A stretch of DNA of 64,000 nucleotides from UMGS1975 sp959600905 (GCA_959600905.1 CAUGNO010000007.1:1-64000); one strand, 5' to 3'. Shown: positions 1 to 7,139, counted from the first letter of the stretch. Program-made: numbers and translations. The notes: generated by a model not told the origin, from the letters alone.

Positions 1-51
1 GACATGTACAGATATTACAAAGGGCTGCTTAATGGAACCCCGAAAGAGTGA
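1..51 (+). CDS. C-terminal end of an unidentified gene (partial, left edge)
   Basis: The first frame of the window is open from base 1 to a TGA at 49-51 and encodes 16 residues ending in GTPKE. It could be the tail of a gene that starts outside the window. The second frame is also open, as far as about base 107, so the true frame is uncertain. Its position beside repeated 13-mers and downstream of the 3' end of a tRNA-Ser gene would suit the end of an integrated element, but no family can be recognised. Confidence 0.2.
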   Translation, partial: DMYRYYKGLLNGTPKE

Positions 52-65
52 AATAAAAAATGGAT

Positions 66-113
66 GGGGCGTAATAGCAAAGATAAGTGGGGCGTAATAG
101 CGGGCGTAATAGC
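66..113. repeat. Three short direct repeats next to tRNA-Ser
   Basis: The 13-mer GGGGCGTAATAGC occurs at 66-78 and 89-101, and its last 12 bases occur again at 102-113. The copies lie between the end of a possible partial gene and the 3' end of tRNA-Ser(GCT). Short direct repeats in this position can be arm-type binding sites of a tyrosine recombinase, but this is inference. Confidence 0.5.
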
Positions 114-183
114 ACGCCATTTTATCCAACTTTTCTCCACTTTCTTTTTTGAACGTGGGCGAAAGCAGAAGATTCAGAGCATC

Positions 184-218
184 AAAAAAGCCCGAAAACT
201 CGGCGTTTTCAGGCTTTT
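184..218 (-). terminator. Intrinsic terminator of the tRNA-Ser pair
   Basis: On the minus strand a hairpin (arms of GCC(T/C)GAAAAC type with a short loop) is followed by a run of T. It lies directly after the 3' CCA of tRNA-Ser(GCT), so it should end the transcript of the two serine tRNAs. Confidence 0.75.
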
Positions 219-312
219 TGGCGGAGAAGGAGGGATTCGAACCCTCGCGCCGGTACACCCGACCTACTCCCTTAGCAGGGGAGCCCCTTCAGCCAAACTT
301 GGGTACTTCTCC
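219..312 (-). tRNA. tRNA-Ser (anticodon GCT)
   Basis: The reverse strand folds as a class II tRNA with a long variable arm. The acceptor stem GGAGAAG (306-312) pairs with CTTCTCC (223-229), followed by discriminator G and an encoded CCA (219-221). The anticodon loop CTGCTAA gives GCT, and the T-arm GGTTCGAATCC is intact. It reads AGC/AGU codons. It shares a promoter with the upstream tRNA-Ser(TGA). Confidence 0.97.
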
Positions 313-338
313 AGGCTGTATGGATTCCATTGGAATGC

Positions 339-427
339 TGGCGGAGAGAGAGGGATTCGAACCCCCGGTGCCTTTCGGCATCACTGGTTTTCAAGACCAG
401 CGCCATCAACCGCTCGGCCATCTCTCC
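339..427 (-). tRNA. tRNA-Ser (anticodon TGA)
   Basis: The reverse strand gives a second class II serine tRNA. The acceptor GGAGAGA (421-427) pairs with TCTCTCC, the anticodon loop CTTGAAA gives TGA, the variable arm is GATGCCGAAAGGCACC-like, and CCA is encoded at 339-341. It is the first gene of a two-tRNA unit and lies 26 bases upstream of tRNA-Ser(GCT). Confidence 0.97.
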
Positions 428-443
428 AATAGAATGCCCTGAA

Positions 444-472
444 AGTATACCAAAAATTCACACAAGAGTCAA
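444..472 (-). promoter_or_regulatory. Sigma-A promoter of the tRNA-Ser pair
   Basis: On the minus strand there is a TTGACT -35 box (467-472), a 17-base spacer and a TATACT -10 box (444-449), just upstream of tRNA-Ser(TGA). Spacing and boxes are close to consensus. Confidence 0.75.
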
Positions 473-538
473 CGAATTCCTTGCAACGATTTGGAAATTT
501 TCAGGGCCGGCGCCCACGGCGCCCCACAGCCTTGCGTT

Positions 539-1948
539 TTACCAGGGCTCTATGGCCAGCGCGCGGATGGCATGGGCGATGATCTGGGCGTTTTTCACCA
601 ATTCGTCGATGACGATGTATTCATCCGCCATGTGCGCCGTGGCGGGCGTATCGGGAAATTCCATGCCAAAGGCCACTGCCCTGCCCGGCAGCTTGCGCGC
701 GTAGGTGCCGCCGCCGATGGCCATGCAGTAGGCGGGCAGGCCGGTCTGCTCGGCATAGACGCGCAGCAGCTTTTGCACCAGCGGAGAATCCTCCGGCACA
801 TGATGCGGCGCCTGGCCATGCTCGGCGGTGAGGGCAAACCCGCTGCCCGCAAACGCGCGGGCCAGCTGTGCCATGATGGCGTCCTGGCTGGTGCACAGCG
901 GGTAACGGAAATCCAGCGTAAAGCCCACGCCGCTTTCGTCGGCGCTCAAAAGGCCGAGGTTGCAGGTCAGCGCGCCGGACAATTCGTCGCGGCAGGCCAC
1001 GCAGAGGGAGGCTCCGTCGGCTTCGTCGCAGATCAGGCGCGCTAGGGCCTTGACGGCGTTTTCCCGCGGCGCATCCGCAAGCGGCAGGCCGGAGAGCACA
1101 CGCAACAGCAGGCTGGCGGCGTTGCGCCCTTTTTCCGGCGTGGAGGCATGGCCCACGACGCCGTCGCAGATGAGCGCAGCGGTATGCCCGTCGATAGACA
1201 GGTGCACGCGCGCCTTATCCTCCAAGCCGAGCGCAAGGCCGTCAAACGCTTTGGTAAGCGCGTCCGGATCGGGGGCAGAGAGGACGGCCTCCGCCCTGCC
1301 GGGGATCACATTGGGCCGCTGCCCGGCGGAGATGGAAACCACCCGCAGCCCTTCTGCGGAGACCGGCGCTGTATGGCGGCCCACCACATTCAAAAGCCCT
1401 TTTTCCAGGTTGATCAAAGGATAGCTGGCGTCGGGGGAAAAGCCGTAGTCCGGCATGTGCTCGGCTTGGAGGTAATGGTCGATACACGTCATCCCCGTTT
1501 CCTCGCTGCAGCCCAAGATCAGGCGCACGCGCTTATGGAACTGCGCTTGCTCGGGCAGCAGGGCGCGCATGGCGTACAGCGAGGCGATGACCCCGCCCTT
1601 GTTGTCCTGGCTGCCCCGGCCGTAGACCCGTCCATTTTGCACCGTGCCCTCAAACGGCGGCAGGGTCCACCCGTCGCCCGGCGGCACCACGTCGAGATGC
1701 ACGAGGATGCCGATTTCCTCTTCGCCCTGGCCCATTTCGATATAGCCGGCGTAGCCGTCCACATCCTTTGTCCGAGTAAAGCCCAGGCTTTGCGCCAGAG
1801 TCAGCGTATGCAAAAGGCAGCTGTGCATGGCGGCGCCAAACGGCTGGCCGGGCAGGGCCGGCGCTTCCAGGCTGGGCATGGAGATCAGCTGGCAAAGCTG
1901 AGAAACCATTTCTTCCTTGTAGGACAATACAACGTCGTTGAGCTGCAT
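539..1948 (-). CDS. pepV: Sapep/PepV-family M20 metallodipeptidase
   Basis: This 469-residue protein has the normal length of PepV-type dipeptidases, cytosolic M20 enzymes that hydrolyse dipeptides with a two-metal centre (family knowledge). Visible motifs are the metal ligand HLD at residues 84-86, GRGSQDNKGG at 110-119 carrying the bridging Asp, and the catalytic SEETG at 148-152. The start is set by GGAGGGG 8-9 bases upstream. The gene stands alone between the tRNA-Ser pair and the divergent radC, behind its own promoter. It probably scavenges peptides. The dipeptidase call is firm; the exact substrate is not. Confidence 0.88.
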   Translation of the reverse strand: MQLNDVVLSYKEEMVSQLCQLISMPSLEAPALPGQPFGAAMHSCLLHTLTLAQSLGFTRTKDVDGYAGYIEMGQGEEEIGILVHLDVVPPGDGWTLPPFEGTVQNGRVYGRGSQDNKGGVIASLYAMRALLPEQAQFHKRVRLILGCSEETGMTCIDHYLQAEHMPDYGFSPDASYPLINLEKGLLNVVGRHTAPVSAEGLRVVSISAGQRPNVIPGRAEAVLSAPDPDALTKAFDGLALGLEDKARVHLSIDGHTAALICDGVVGHASTPEKGRNAASLLLRVLSGLPLADAPRENAVKALARLICDEADGASLCVACRDELSGALTCNLGLLSADESGVGFTLDFRYPLCTSQDAIMAQLARAFAGSGFALTAEHGQAPHHVPEDSPLVQKLLRVYAEQTGLPAYCMAIGGGTYARKLPGRAVAFGMEFPDTPATAHMADEYIVIDELVKNAQIIAHAIRALAIEPW

Positions 1949-1977
1949 GATAAAATCCCCTCCGTTTCGTTATCCTT

Positions 1978-2007
1978 ATGATACTGTGGCGGGCGCGGCA
2001 TCGTCAA
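1978..2007 (-). promoter_or_regulatory. Promoter of the pepV-like gene
   Basis: On the minus strand TTGACG (2002-2007) and TATCAT (1978-1983) are separated by 18 bases, about 30 bases upstream of the start codon and ribosome binding site. Confidence 0.6.
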
Positions 2008-2103
2008 TGGACAGGCCGCCCAAAAAATGGCGAAACGAGCCGAATCATGGTAAAATGAAAAAAATCCAGCGGGCCGTGTGCCCGCTTCGCAGAAAGGCAA
2101 ACG

Positions 2104-2844
2104 ATGACGACAACGCCAAAACATCCCCATAGCGGGCATAGAGTGCGGCTGCGGCAGCGGGCGCGGGAAACCGGGCTGGCGGGCCTGGCCGATCATGAAG
2201 TGCTGGAGCTTTTGCTGACCTACGCCATCCCCAGGGTGGATACCAACCGCACGGCGCACCGGCTGATCCATACGTTCGGCTCGCTGTCCGGTGTATTGGA
2301 GGCCAGGTATGAGGACCTAAAGCGGGTAGAGGGCGTGGGCGAAAACGCCGCCACGCTTTTGACGCTGTTTCCCTCGCTGACGCGGCGCTACCTTTTGAGC
2401 CGCGCCGGGGAAAAGCCGCTTTTGAATACCTCGGAACGCGCGGGCGCATACGGCCGGGCGCTGTTTGCGGACTGCCGCGTGGAAACGCTGTATCTCTTGT
2501 GTTTGGATGTAAAGTGCCGGCTTTTGCAGGCGGTAAAATTGGCCGAAGGCACCATCGACCGCGTGCCGGTGCAGAACCGGGAGATCATCCGCGCCGTGCT
2601 GAGCACGCAGGCGAAAAACGTGCTGATGATGCACAACCACCCTTCCGGCTCGCTGCGCCCCACGGCAGAGGATATAGACCTGACCCGCCGCGTGATGCAT
2701 GCGCTGGAAAGCATCGAGGTGCTGCTGGTGGATCATCTCATCATCGGAACAGACGGGTATTTCAGCTTTATGAACAACCAGATCGGCGATACCGGCGCCA
2801 AGGAAAGGCCGGCGCTGATGTATGCCGCGGAGGATGAGCTTTAG
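2104..2844 (+). CDS. radC: RadC family JAB/MPN domain protein
   Basis: The 246-residue protein matches the RadC/UPF0758 layout. A helix-hairpin-helix segment with VEGVG lies near residues 75-79, followed by a C-terminal JAMM metal-binding domain with HNHPSG at 177-182 and a conserved Glu in QNRE (157-160). RadC proteins were once linked to DNA repair, but their biochemical role is not settled. The start follows an AGAAAGG site. The gene is divergent from the dipeptidase gene and is followed by a block of non-coding repeats rather than the mreB or maf genes that often accompany radC. Confidence 0.9.
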   Translation: MTTTPKHPHSGHRVRLRQRARETGLAGLADHEVLELLLTYAIPRVDTNRTAHRLIHTFGSLSGVLEARYEDLKRVEGVGENAATLLTLFPSLTRRYLLSRAGEKPLLNTSERAGAYGRALFADCRVETLYLLCLDVKCRLLQAVKLAEGTIDRVPVQNREIIRAVLSTQAKNVLMMHNHPSGSLRPTAEDIDLTRRVMHALESIEVLLVDHLIIGTDGYFSFMNNQIGDTGAKERPALMYAAEDEL

Positions 2845-2883
2845 TAGGCGGAGCCAAGAGCAGAAGGTTATGGCAGGAAACCG

Positions 2884-3215
2884 GGAGCAGGAAGCTGAGA
2901 CAGGGCGAGAGAAGAACGCAGAGAGAAATGAAACACCTAGGATAGACCAAGAGCAGATGCTGGGTACGGTGTATGTTCAGGCTGCGGCGCATAGGGGAAC
3001 GAGGTTTCTTCCTTTTTTTGCCAAAAGGAAGCGAGCAGGCGAGCGCCTGCGGGCAGTTCCGGCCGGGGAGAAGATGAAAAGGCAGGGGAAGCGCCCCGGG
3101 GCATGGTAGAGTGAGCAGCACAGAAAGATTGGCCGGACAAGGGAGCGGGCACTGCCCGCCCCTATACCGCGCCGGGCTTGCTGCGGTAGGTGCGTAGGCG
3201 GAGAGGGCCGGACGG
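2884..3215. repeat. Interspersed non-coding repeat block A
   Basis: The 387 bases between radC and the YdcF-like gene hold no credible gene. They consist of modules found again at 4455-5320. Segment 2891-2998 recurs inverted at 5241-5314. Segment 2987-3034 (through a TTCC-T7-GCCAAAAGGAAGC hairpin) recurs directly at 4514-4561. Segment 3050-3165 recurs at 4738-4846 with few differences. Segment 3166-3215 recurs at 4691-4736 and 5012-5052. The shared blocks are conserved at base level without a shared reading frame, as expected of a mobile or structured non-coding element. Confidence 0.8.
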
Positions 3216-3231
3216 CGGCGGAGGAACGGAG

Positions 3232-3837
3232 ATGGGTAAGATTAAATTGGCTTGGCATATTTGGGGGCGGTGGCTCTGCCTGGCGGCGGCCGGGGTGCTG
3301 GCGCAGGGGTTTTTGGCGCTGTATCTGGTGGTATGGATCAAAAGCGGGGAGGACGACGACGCTGTGCCGTCGGACTGCATCGTGGTGCTGGGGGCCAAGG
3401 CGCACGGCCTGGAGCCGGGCCGGGTGCTGCGGGCGCGGCTGGAGCAGGCGCAGAAAGCGTATGAGCAGGGGCTGGGCGGCAAGATCATCGTATGCGGCGG
3501 CAAGGGCACGGACGAAACCGTGCCGGAAGCGGTGGCCATGGCGGCGTACCTGAAAGCGCGGGGCGTGCCGGGCGAGGATATCCTGCTGGAAGCGCAAAGC
3601 AGAAACACCCGCGAAAACCTCCGCTTTGCCAAGCGCATCATGGAGGCAAACGGATACCAGACCTGCGTGCTGGTGACCAGCGACTACCACATGATGCGGG
3701 CCAGGATGCTGGCCGGGCAGGAGGGGCTTTCGGTTACATGCAGCCGCGCCAGGAGCGATTGGCCGGGTATATGGTTTTCGCGCGTGCGGGAATGCTTAAG
3801 CTGGATTAAATATGGGTTGGGGCTTTCCAATGGGTAA
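3232..3837 (+). CDS. YdcF-like (DUF218) membrane-anchored protein
   Basis: The 201-residue protein has one N-terminal membrane segment (about residues 12-32) and then a DUF218/YdcF-type domain. Family hallmarks are IVVLGAK, the GGKGTDE turn, the SRNTREN segment and VTSDYHMMRA. Members such as SanA and ElyC are tied to envelope integrity or polysaccharide metabolism; their reaction is poorly defined. I start at ATG 3232, preceded by GGAACGGAG, because an upstream in-frame ATG at 3190 lies inside the repeat block. The gene seems monocistronic, with a strong hairpin terminator after it. Confidence 0.8.
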   Translation: MGKIKLAWHIWGRWLCLAAAGVLAQGFLALYLVVWIKSGEDDDAVPSDCIVVLGAKAHGLEPGRVLRARLEQAQKAYEQGLGGKIIVCGGKGTDETVPEAVAMAAYLKARGVPGEDILLEAQSRNTRENLRFAKRIMEANGYQTCVLVTSDYHMMRARMLAGQEGLSVTCSRARSDWPGIWFSRVRECLSWIKYGLGLSNG

Positions 3838-3840
3838 ATG

Positions 3841-3869
3841 AAAAAGCAGCGAAGGCTTCGCTGCTTTTA
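3841..3869. terminator. Bidirectional terminator between convergent genes
   Basis: A near-perfect hairpin AAAAGCAGCGAAG/TTCGCTGCTTTT has T-runs on both strands. It serves the YdcF-like gene (+) and the Xre regulator gene (-), whose stop codon is embedded in it. Confidence 0.85.
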
Positions 3870-4100
3870 TGCTTTGGAAAAGGAACTGCTGTCCTCTGTT
3901 CTGCCGAATAAATAGTCGATGCTGACATCGTAAAAAGTCGCCAAGGCATAGATCACGTCCGGCGGCATGTTCCTTTGGCCTGTTTCGTAATACGAATAGG
4001 TTCTTTGGGAGACCCCAATGGCTTGCGCGACCTGTGTTTGGGAAAGATCATGGTCAACTCTCAAATCGTGGAGTCTCTTGGTCAGCACCGTACATTTCAT
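3867..4100 (-). CDS. Small Xre-family helix-turn-helix regulator
   Basis: The protein has 77 residues and is almost entirely one HTH_3 DNA-binding domain. The helix-turn-helix reads QTQVAQAIGVSQRTYSYYE, followed by IDYLFGRTED, typical of single-domain Xre regulators. It has no ligand or protease domain. It is divergent from an 81-residue small protein gene, and a 48-base dyad (4112-4159) in the shared intergenic region is the likely operator. The arrangement suggests autoregulation and control of the neighbour. It could be a relic of a mobile element. Confidence 0.9.
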   Translation of the reverse strand: MKCTVLTKRLHDLRVDHDLSQTQVAQAIGVSQRTYSYYETGQRNMPPDVIYALATFYDVSIDYLFGRTEDSSSFSKA

Positions 4101-4111
4101 GTGCTTATCAT

Positions 4112-4159
4112 ATGTAGAATATTTTGTTCTATTGCATTTTAGAACAAATTGGTCTACAT
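4112..4159. promoter_or_regulatory. Large operator-like dyad between Xre regulator and small gene
   Basis: Two nested inverted repeats share one centre (about 4135.5). The outer arms are ATGTAGA (4112-4118) and TCTACAT (4153-4159). The inner arms are TTTGTTCTA (4123-4131) and TAGAACAAA (4140-4148). All arms are perfect. The dyad covers the probable rightward promoter (TTGCAT at 4132-4137, TACATT at 4155-4160, 17-base spacer). It is the natural binding site for the adjacent Xre protein, probably as two cooperating dimers (inference). Confidence 0.7.
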
Positions 4160-4205
4160 TAAGCTAAGAGGACTGTAAAAGTCCCAACGAAAGGGGAAAA
4201 ATCGT

Positions 4206-4451
4206 ATGGTATCAAAGCTGGTGCGGGTGTTTGGAGACAAGGGAGGCGAAAGCCCTGCGGTAGAGCGCGCCGTAGAAATGTTGAGCGAATCTTTAACAGA
4301 AGAGCAGCAGCGTCTCGTTATGGAAATCATCGACGAAAAGGACATGGAAACGGTGCGTGTGCGGGAGGAAAACTTTCGCCGAGGGCTAAGGCTAGGCCTG
4401 CGGCTGGGCTGGGAAGTGTTTGTCTGTGAGGACGAGCCGCATTGCTTTTAG
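4206..4451 (+). CDS. Small protein, possibly DUF6809-like
   Basis: The product has 81 residues. The middle and end (EEQQRLVMEIIDEK, then ENFRRGLRLG and LGWEVF) resemble the C-terminal half of small DUF6809-type proteins found in mobile regions of Clostridia. The usual N-terminal LYYG-type motif is missing, so it is short or divergent. An AAAGGGG site precedes the ATG. The gene is divergent from the Xre regulator gene and its promoter lies under the 48-base dyad, so it is probably repressed by that regulator. Its function is unknown and the family match is from memory. Confidence 0.6.
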   Translation: MVSKLVRVFGDKGGESPAVERAVEMLSESLTEEQQRLVMEIIDEKDMETVRVREENFRRGLRLGLRLGWEVFVCEDEPHCF

Positions 4452-4454
4452 GGG

Positions 4455-5340
4455 GTGGAGAGCAGGAAGGCAGAGTAAGAGCAAATGCAATCCACAGTAT
4501 TGATTCAGACAACAGCGCATAGAGGAACGAGGAATCTTCCTTTTTTTGCCAAAAGGAAGCGAAAAAGGCGAGGGGGACAGGCAAGTGTCCCCCTTCACCC
4601 CCTCCTGCCCGGGGAGGGTTCTCCCCGGACTCCTCCGAGGGGGGAAGGGGTTTACGTTTTTGGCGGGATAATGCTGCTTAGCCCGCCCGGCCCTACACCG
4701 CGCCGGGCTTTTGTTGTAGGTGCGTAGGCCGGGCGGCTTGCGGGCAATCCCGGCCAGGGAGAAGAGAAAAGGCAGGGGCAGTGCCCCGGGGCATGGTAGA
4801 GTGAGCAGCACAGAAAGATTGGCCGGACAAGGCAGCGGGCACTGCCCAAAGCCAAGGGCCGTTGTTGCCTACGGCCCCTCCCCGGGGTACTGCCCCCAGC
4901 AATGCAGGGCTTACAGGCCGGATAAGGCAGCGGGCACTGCCCGCCCCGGACTCCTCCGAGAGGGGGAGGATTTTACATTTTTGGCAACATACTTTGCTTA
5001 GCCCGCCCGGCCCTACACCGCGCCGGGCTTTTCATAGCAGGTGCGCAGGCCAAGCGCCTTGTACGGCAGCGAGCCGGGGTTTGTCGGCGAGCGGTGCTTG
5101 TCAGGGGATACGCCAGAAACCTGTTCCCCTGCTTCGCTCGGGGTTTACGAAGGGCACTCCCTTCGGACGTTGAGGGGTGTGGGGGCATTTCGGAAGCCCC
5201 CACGTTTTTGGTACTTTTGTCTCACAAAAGTACAAACCGTCCCTCTATGCGCCGCGGCCTGAACGCACACCGTACCCCGCATTTGCTCTCGCCCTGTCTT
5301 AGCTTTCTGCTCTCACCCTATCCAAGGCTTTTGCCTTCCC
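4455..5340. repeat. Interspersed non-coding repeat block B
   Basis: About 950 bases between 4452 and 5402 hold no credible gene. The block is a mosaic of repeats. 4514-4561, 4691-4736 and 4738-4846 are direct copies of modules in 2987-3215. A roughly 120-base unit running from the CCGGACTCCTCCGAG motif to AGGTGCGTAGGCC occurs twice in tandem (4612-4736 and 4943-5052). 5241-5314 is an inverted copy of 2891-2998. Hairpins at 5179-5209 and 5211-5233 lie between the modules. Confidence 0.8.
5179..5233 (+). other. Two consecutive perfect hairpins inside repeat block B
   Basis: The first hairpin is GTGGGGGC/GCCCCCAC, followed by GTTTTTG, and looks like an intrinsic terminator. The second is the perfect palindrome GTACTTTTGT-CTC-ACAAAAGTAC at 5211-5233. 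Neither is tied to a gene. They separate repeat modules of opposite orientation. Confidence 0.6.
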
Positions 5341-5368
5341 ACGCTTGCCCTTCCCAACCCCGCCGCAC

Positions 5369-5396
5369 AAAAAAAGAGCCCTTAGGCTCTTTTTTA
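5369..5396 (-). terminator. Terminator of the kinase-deoC operon
   Basis: The hairpin AAAAAGAGCC-CTTA-GGCTCTTTTT has T-runs on both strands. It lies a few bases beyond the deoC stop codon and marks the right boundary of the repeat block. Confidence 0.85.
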
Positions 5397-5402
5397 GGCT
5401 GT

Positions 5403-6068
5403 TCATTGCTCTCCGTGCTGCTTGGCCGCCTGTACAATGGCAATGCCGGCGCTGGCGCCAAGGCGGTCCGCGCCCGCGTTCAGCATCTTTACCGCGTCCT
5501 CATAGGTGCGGATGCCGCCCGCCGCCTTTACCTTGGCCCGGCTGCCTACCGTTCGCTTCATCAGCGCCACGTGCTCCGCCGTTGCCCCGGCGGTGGAAAA
5601 GCCGGTAGAGGTCTTGACATACTCCGCCCCGGCCGCCATGCACAGCCGGCACGCCGTTTCGATCTGCGCATCCGTCAAAAGGCAGGTTTCCAAAATCACC
5701 TTGACGATCGCCTTAGGGTGGCAGGCGTTTACCACGCCCTCGATATCCGCCTGCACGGCGGCAGTGTCGCCCTGTTTCAGCGCGCCGATCCACAGCACCA
5801 TATCCACTTCCTCCGCGCCGTCCGCCACGGCCTGGGCCGCCTCAAACGCCTTGGCCTTGGGGGCCATCGCGCCCAGCGGGAACCCCACTGTGCAGCATAC
5901 CTTGACCCCGCTGCCGCGCAGCAATTCGGAGGCCAATTTTACATAGCAGGTGTTTACGCATACCGACGCAAAGCCGTACTGACTGGCCTCCCGGCACAGC
6001 GCTTGAATGTCCGCCGCCGTGGCCTCGGGCTTCAGCAGGGTATGGTCGATGGTTTTTGCAATGTTCAT
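5403..6068 (-). CDS. deoC: Deoxyribose-phosphate aldolase
   Basis: DeoC is a cytosolic class I aldolase that splits 2-deoxy-D-ribose 5-phosphate into acetaldehyde and glyceraldehyde 3-phosphate. The 221-residue length is typical. The Schiff-base lysine is K152 in EYVKTSTGF, a second active-site lysine is K181 in KVKAAGG, and the proton-relay Asp is in EEVDMV (residue 89). A clear AAGGAGA site precedes the ATG. The gene is 20 bases downstream of a PfkB-type sugar kinase and shares its promoter, so the two form a short (deoxy)ribose pathway. Confidence 0.96.
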   Translation of the reverse strand: MNIAKTIDHTLLKPEATAADIQALCREASQYGFASVCVNTCYVKLASELLRGSGVKVCCTVGFPLGAMAPKAKAFEAAQAVADGAEEVDMVLWIGALKQGDTAAVQADIEGVVNACHPKAIVKVILETCLLTDAQIETACRLCMAAGAEYVKTSTGFSTAGATAEHVALMKRTVGSRAKVKAAGGIRTYEDAVKMLNAGADRLGASAGIAIVQAAKQHGEQ

Positions 6069-6088
6069 TTTACCTTGTCTCCTTTTCG

Positions 6089-7024
6089 TTAGGCCAGTTC
6101 CGGGTGGGCGGCGATAAAGGCGTCGATCTCTTCGCGCGTCGGCATGGAATTGGTGGTGCCCATGCGCTGCACCGATACCGCGGCCAGCGCGTTGGCAAAC
6201 TTGGCGGCGGCAAACAGGTCCTTGCCCTCGGACAGCGCCGTGACCAGCCCGCCGTTGAACGCGTCGCCCGCGCCGGTGGTATCCAGCGCTTCCACGCGGG
6301 GCACGGGGATCAGCGCGCCCTTTTCCGCCGTGGCCACGAACACGCCGCGGCTGCCCAGCGTGATGACCACGTTTTGCACGCCCTTTGCCAGCAGGGCCTG
6401 CGCCGCCCTTTGCGCCCCGGCCTCATCGGCAACGGGGATGCCGGTCAAAACCTCTGCCTCCACCTCGTTGGGGGTCACCATATCCAGCTGGCGGTAGATT
6501 TCCTCCGGCAGCGGCTGGGCGGGGGCGGTGTTCAAAATCGTCATCACGCCGTATTGCTTGGCCAGGCGCAGCAAGCGCCAGTTGGCGTCTAAATTTACCT
6601 CCATCTGCATCAATAGATAGGAGCACTGCGCCAAAATAGGCTCCAGCGCGCAAAGATCTTCCTCGGTGATGGTGGCGCACGCGCCCGGCGTGATGCCGAT
6701 CATGTTCTGCGAGGTGTTTTCGTCCACAAACACCAGCGCCGCCCCGGTGCCCACCGTATCCGAAACCAACAGATGGGCGGTATCCATGCCAAGGGATTGC
6801 ATCGTGCTGCGCGCCAGATCGCCAAACGCGTCGCAGCCGATTTTTGTGACCATCGTCACATCGCCGCCCGCCTTGTGCGCCGCCACGCCCTGGTTGAACC
6901 CCTTGCCGCCCGGCCCCATCTGAAACAGCGAGCACAGCACCGTTTCGCCCGGAGTAGGCAGGTGCGGCCCGCGGCTCATCAGGTCCGCTACAAAGCTGCC
7001 AAAGACCAAGATTTTCTTTTTCAT
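6089..7024 (-). CDS. rbsK: Ribokinase-like PfkB sugar kinase
   Basis: The 311-residue PfkB-family kinase has the N-terminal sugar-binding GGKGFNQG (39-46) and the C-terminal catalytic and anion-hole motif DTTGAGDAF (248-256, base D254). It phosphorylates the 5-OH of ribose or a related sugar. It is first in an operon with deoC, which makes 2-deoxyribose a plausible substrate (deoxyribokinase activity); the symbol rbsK marks the family only. No sugar transporter is adjacent. GGAGG precedes the ATG. The leader holds palindromic sites that could bind a LacI-type regulator. Confidence 0.88.
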   Translation of the reverse strand: MKKKILVFGSFVADLMSRGPHLPTPGETVLCSLFQMGPGGKGFNQGVAAHKAGGDVTMVTKIGCDAFGDLARSTMQSLGMDTAHLLVSDTVGTGAALVFVDENTSQNMIGITPGACATITEEDLCALEPILAQCSYLLMQMEVNLDANWRLLRLAKQYGVMTILNTAPAQPLPEEIYRQLDMVTPNEVEAEVLTGIPVADEAGAQRAAQALLAKGVQNVVITLGSRGVFVATAEKGALIPVPRVEALDTTGAGDAFNGGLVTALSEGKDLFAAAKFANALAAVSVQRMGTTNSMPTREEIDAFIAAHPELA

Positions 7025-7050
7025 ACAAGGATGCCTCCTTCCCTTTGCAT

Positions 7051-7075
7051 CACAAAATTGTGTAAACCGTTCTCA
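7051..7075 (-). promoter_or_regulatory. Possible operator in the kinase-deoC leader
   Basis: Two imperfect dyads, CACAA-AA-TTGTG (7051-7062) and TGTAAACCGTTCTCA (7061-7075, odd-length with centre AACCGTT), lie between the -10 box and the start codon. LacI/GalR-type operators often have AA-CG-TT centres, so roadblock-type repression is possible. No regulator gene is adjacent. Confidence 0.35.
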
Positions 7076-7084
7076 TTGGTTCCC

Positions 7085-7113
7085 ATTATACCGTACCCCA
7101 GGGGGGAAGGCAA
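7085..7113 (-). promoter_or_regulatory. Promoter of the kinase-deoC operon
   Basis: On the minus strand TTGCCT (7108-7113), a 17-base spacer and a perfect TATAAT (7085-7090) precede the kinase gene by about 60 bases. Confidence 0.7.
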
Positions 7114-7114
7114 A

Positions 7115-7139
7115 GAAAAAAAGGGCCGCTTAGCCCTTT
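7115..7139 (-). terminator. Terminator overlapping the end of the pentapeptide gene
   Basis: On the minus strand the last codons and the TAA sit in a hairpin AAGGGC/GGCCCTT that runs straight into a T-tract. It insulates the pentapeptide-repeat gene from the kinase operon promoter that follows immediately. Confidence 0.7.

Noticed and set aside
64..432. 122-codon frame at the left edge on the plus strand
   Set aside because: It runs through both tRNA-Ser genes and a terminator on the other strand and has no family features. The true content is the tRNA genes.
2768..3690. Several frames in repeat block A (for example at 2768-3121 and 2977-3690, minus strand)
   Set aside because: They lie in the non-coding repeats; the copies of the modules do not keep a common frame.
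5094..6092. 332-codon plus-strand frame across repeat block B and deoC
   Set aside because: It begins in the repeats and runs antisense through deoC. DeoC motifs on the minus strand are complete.
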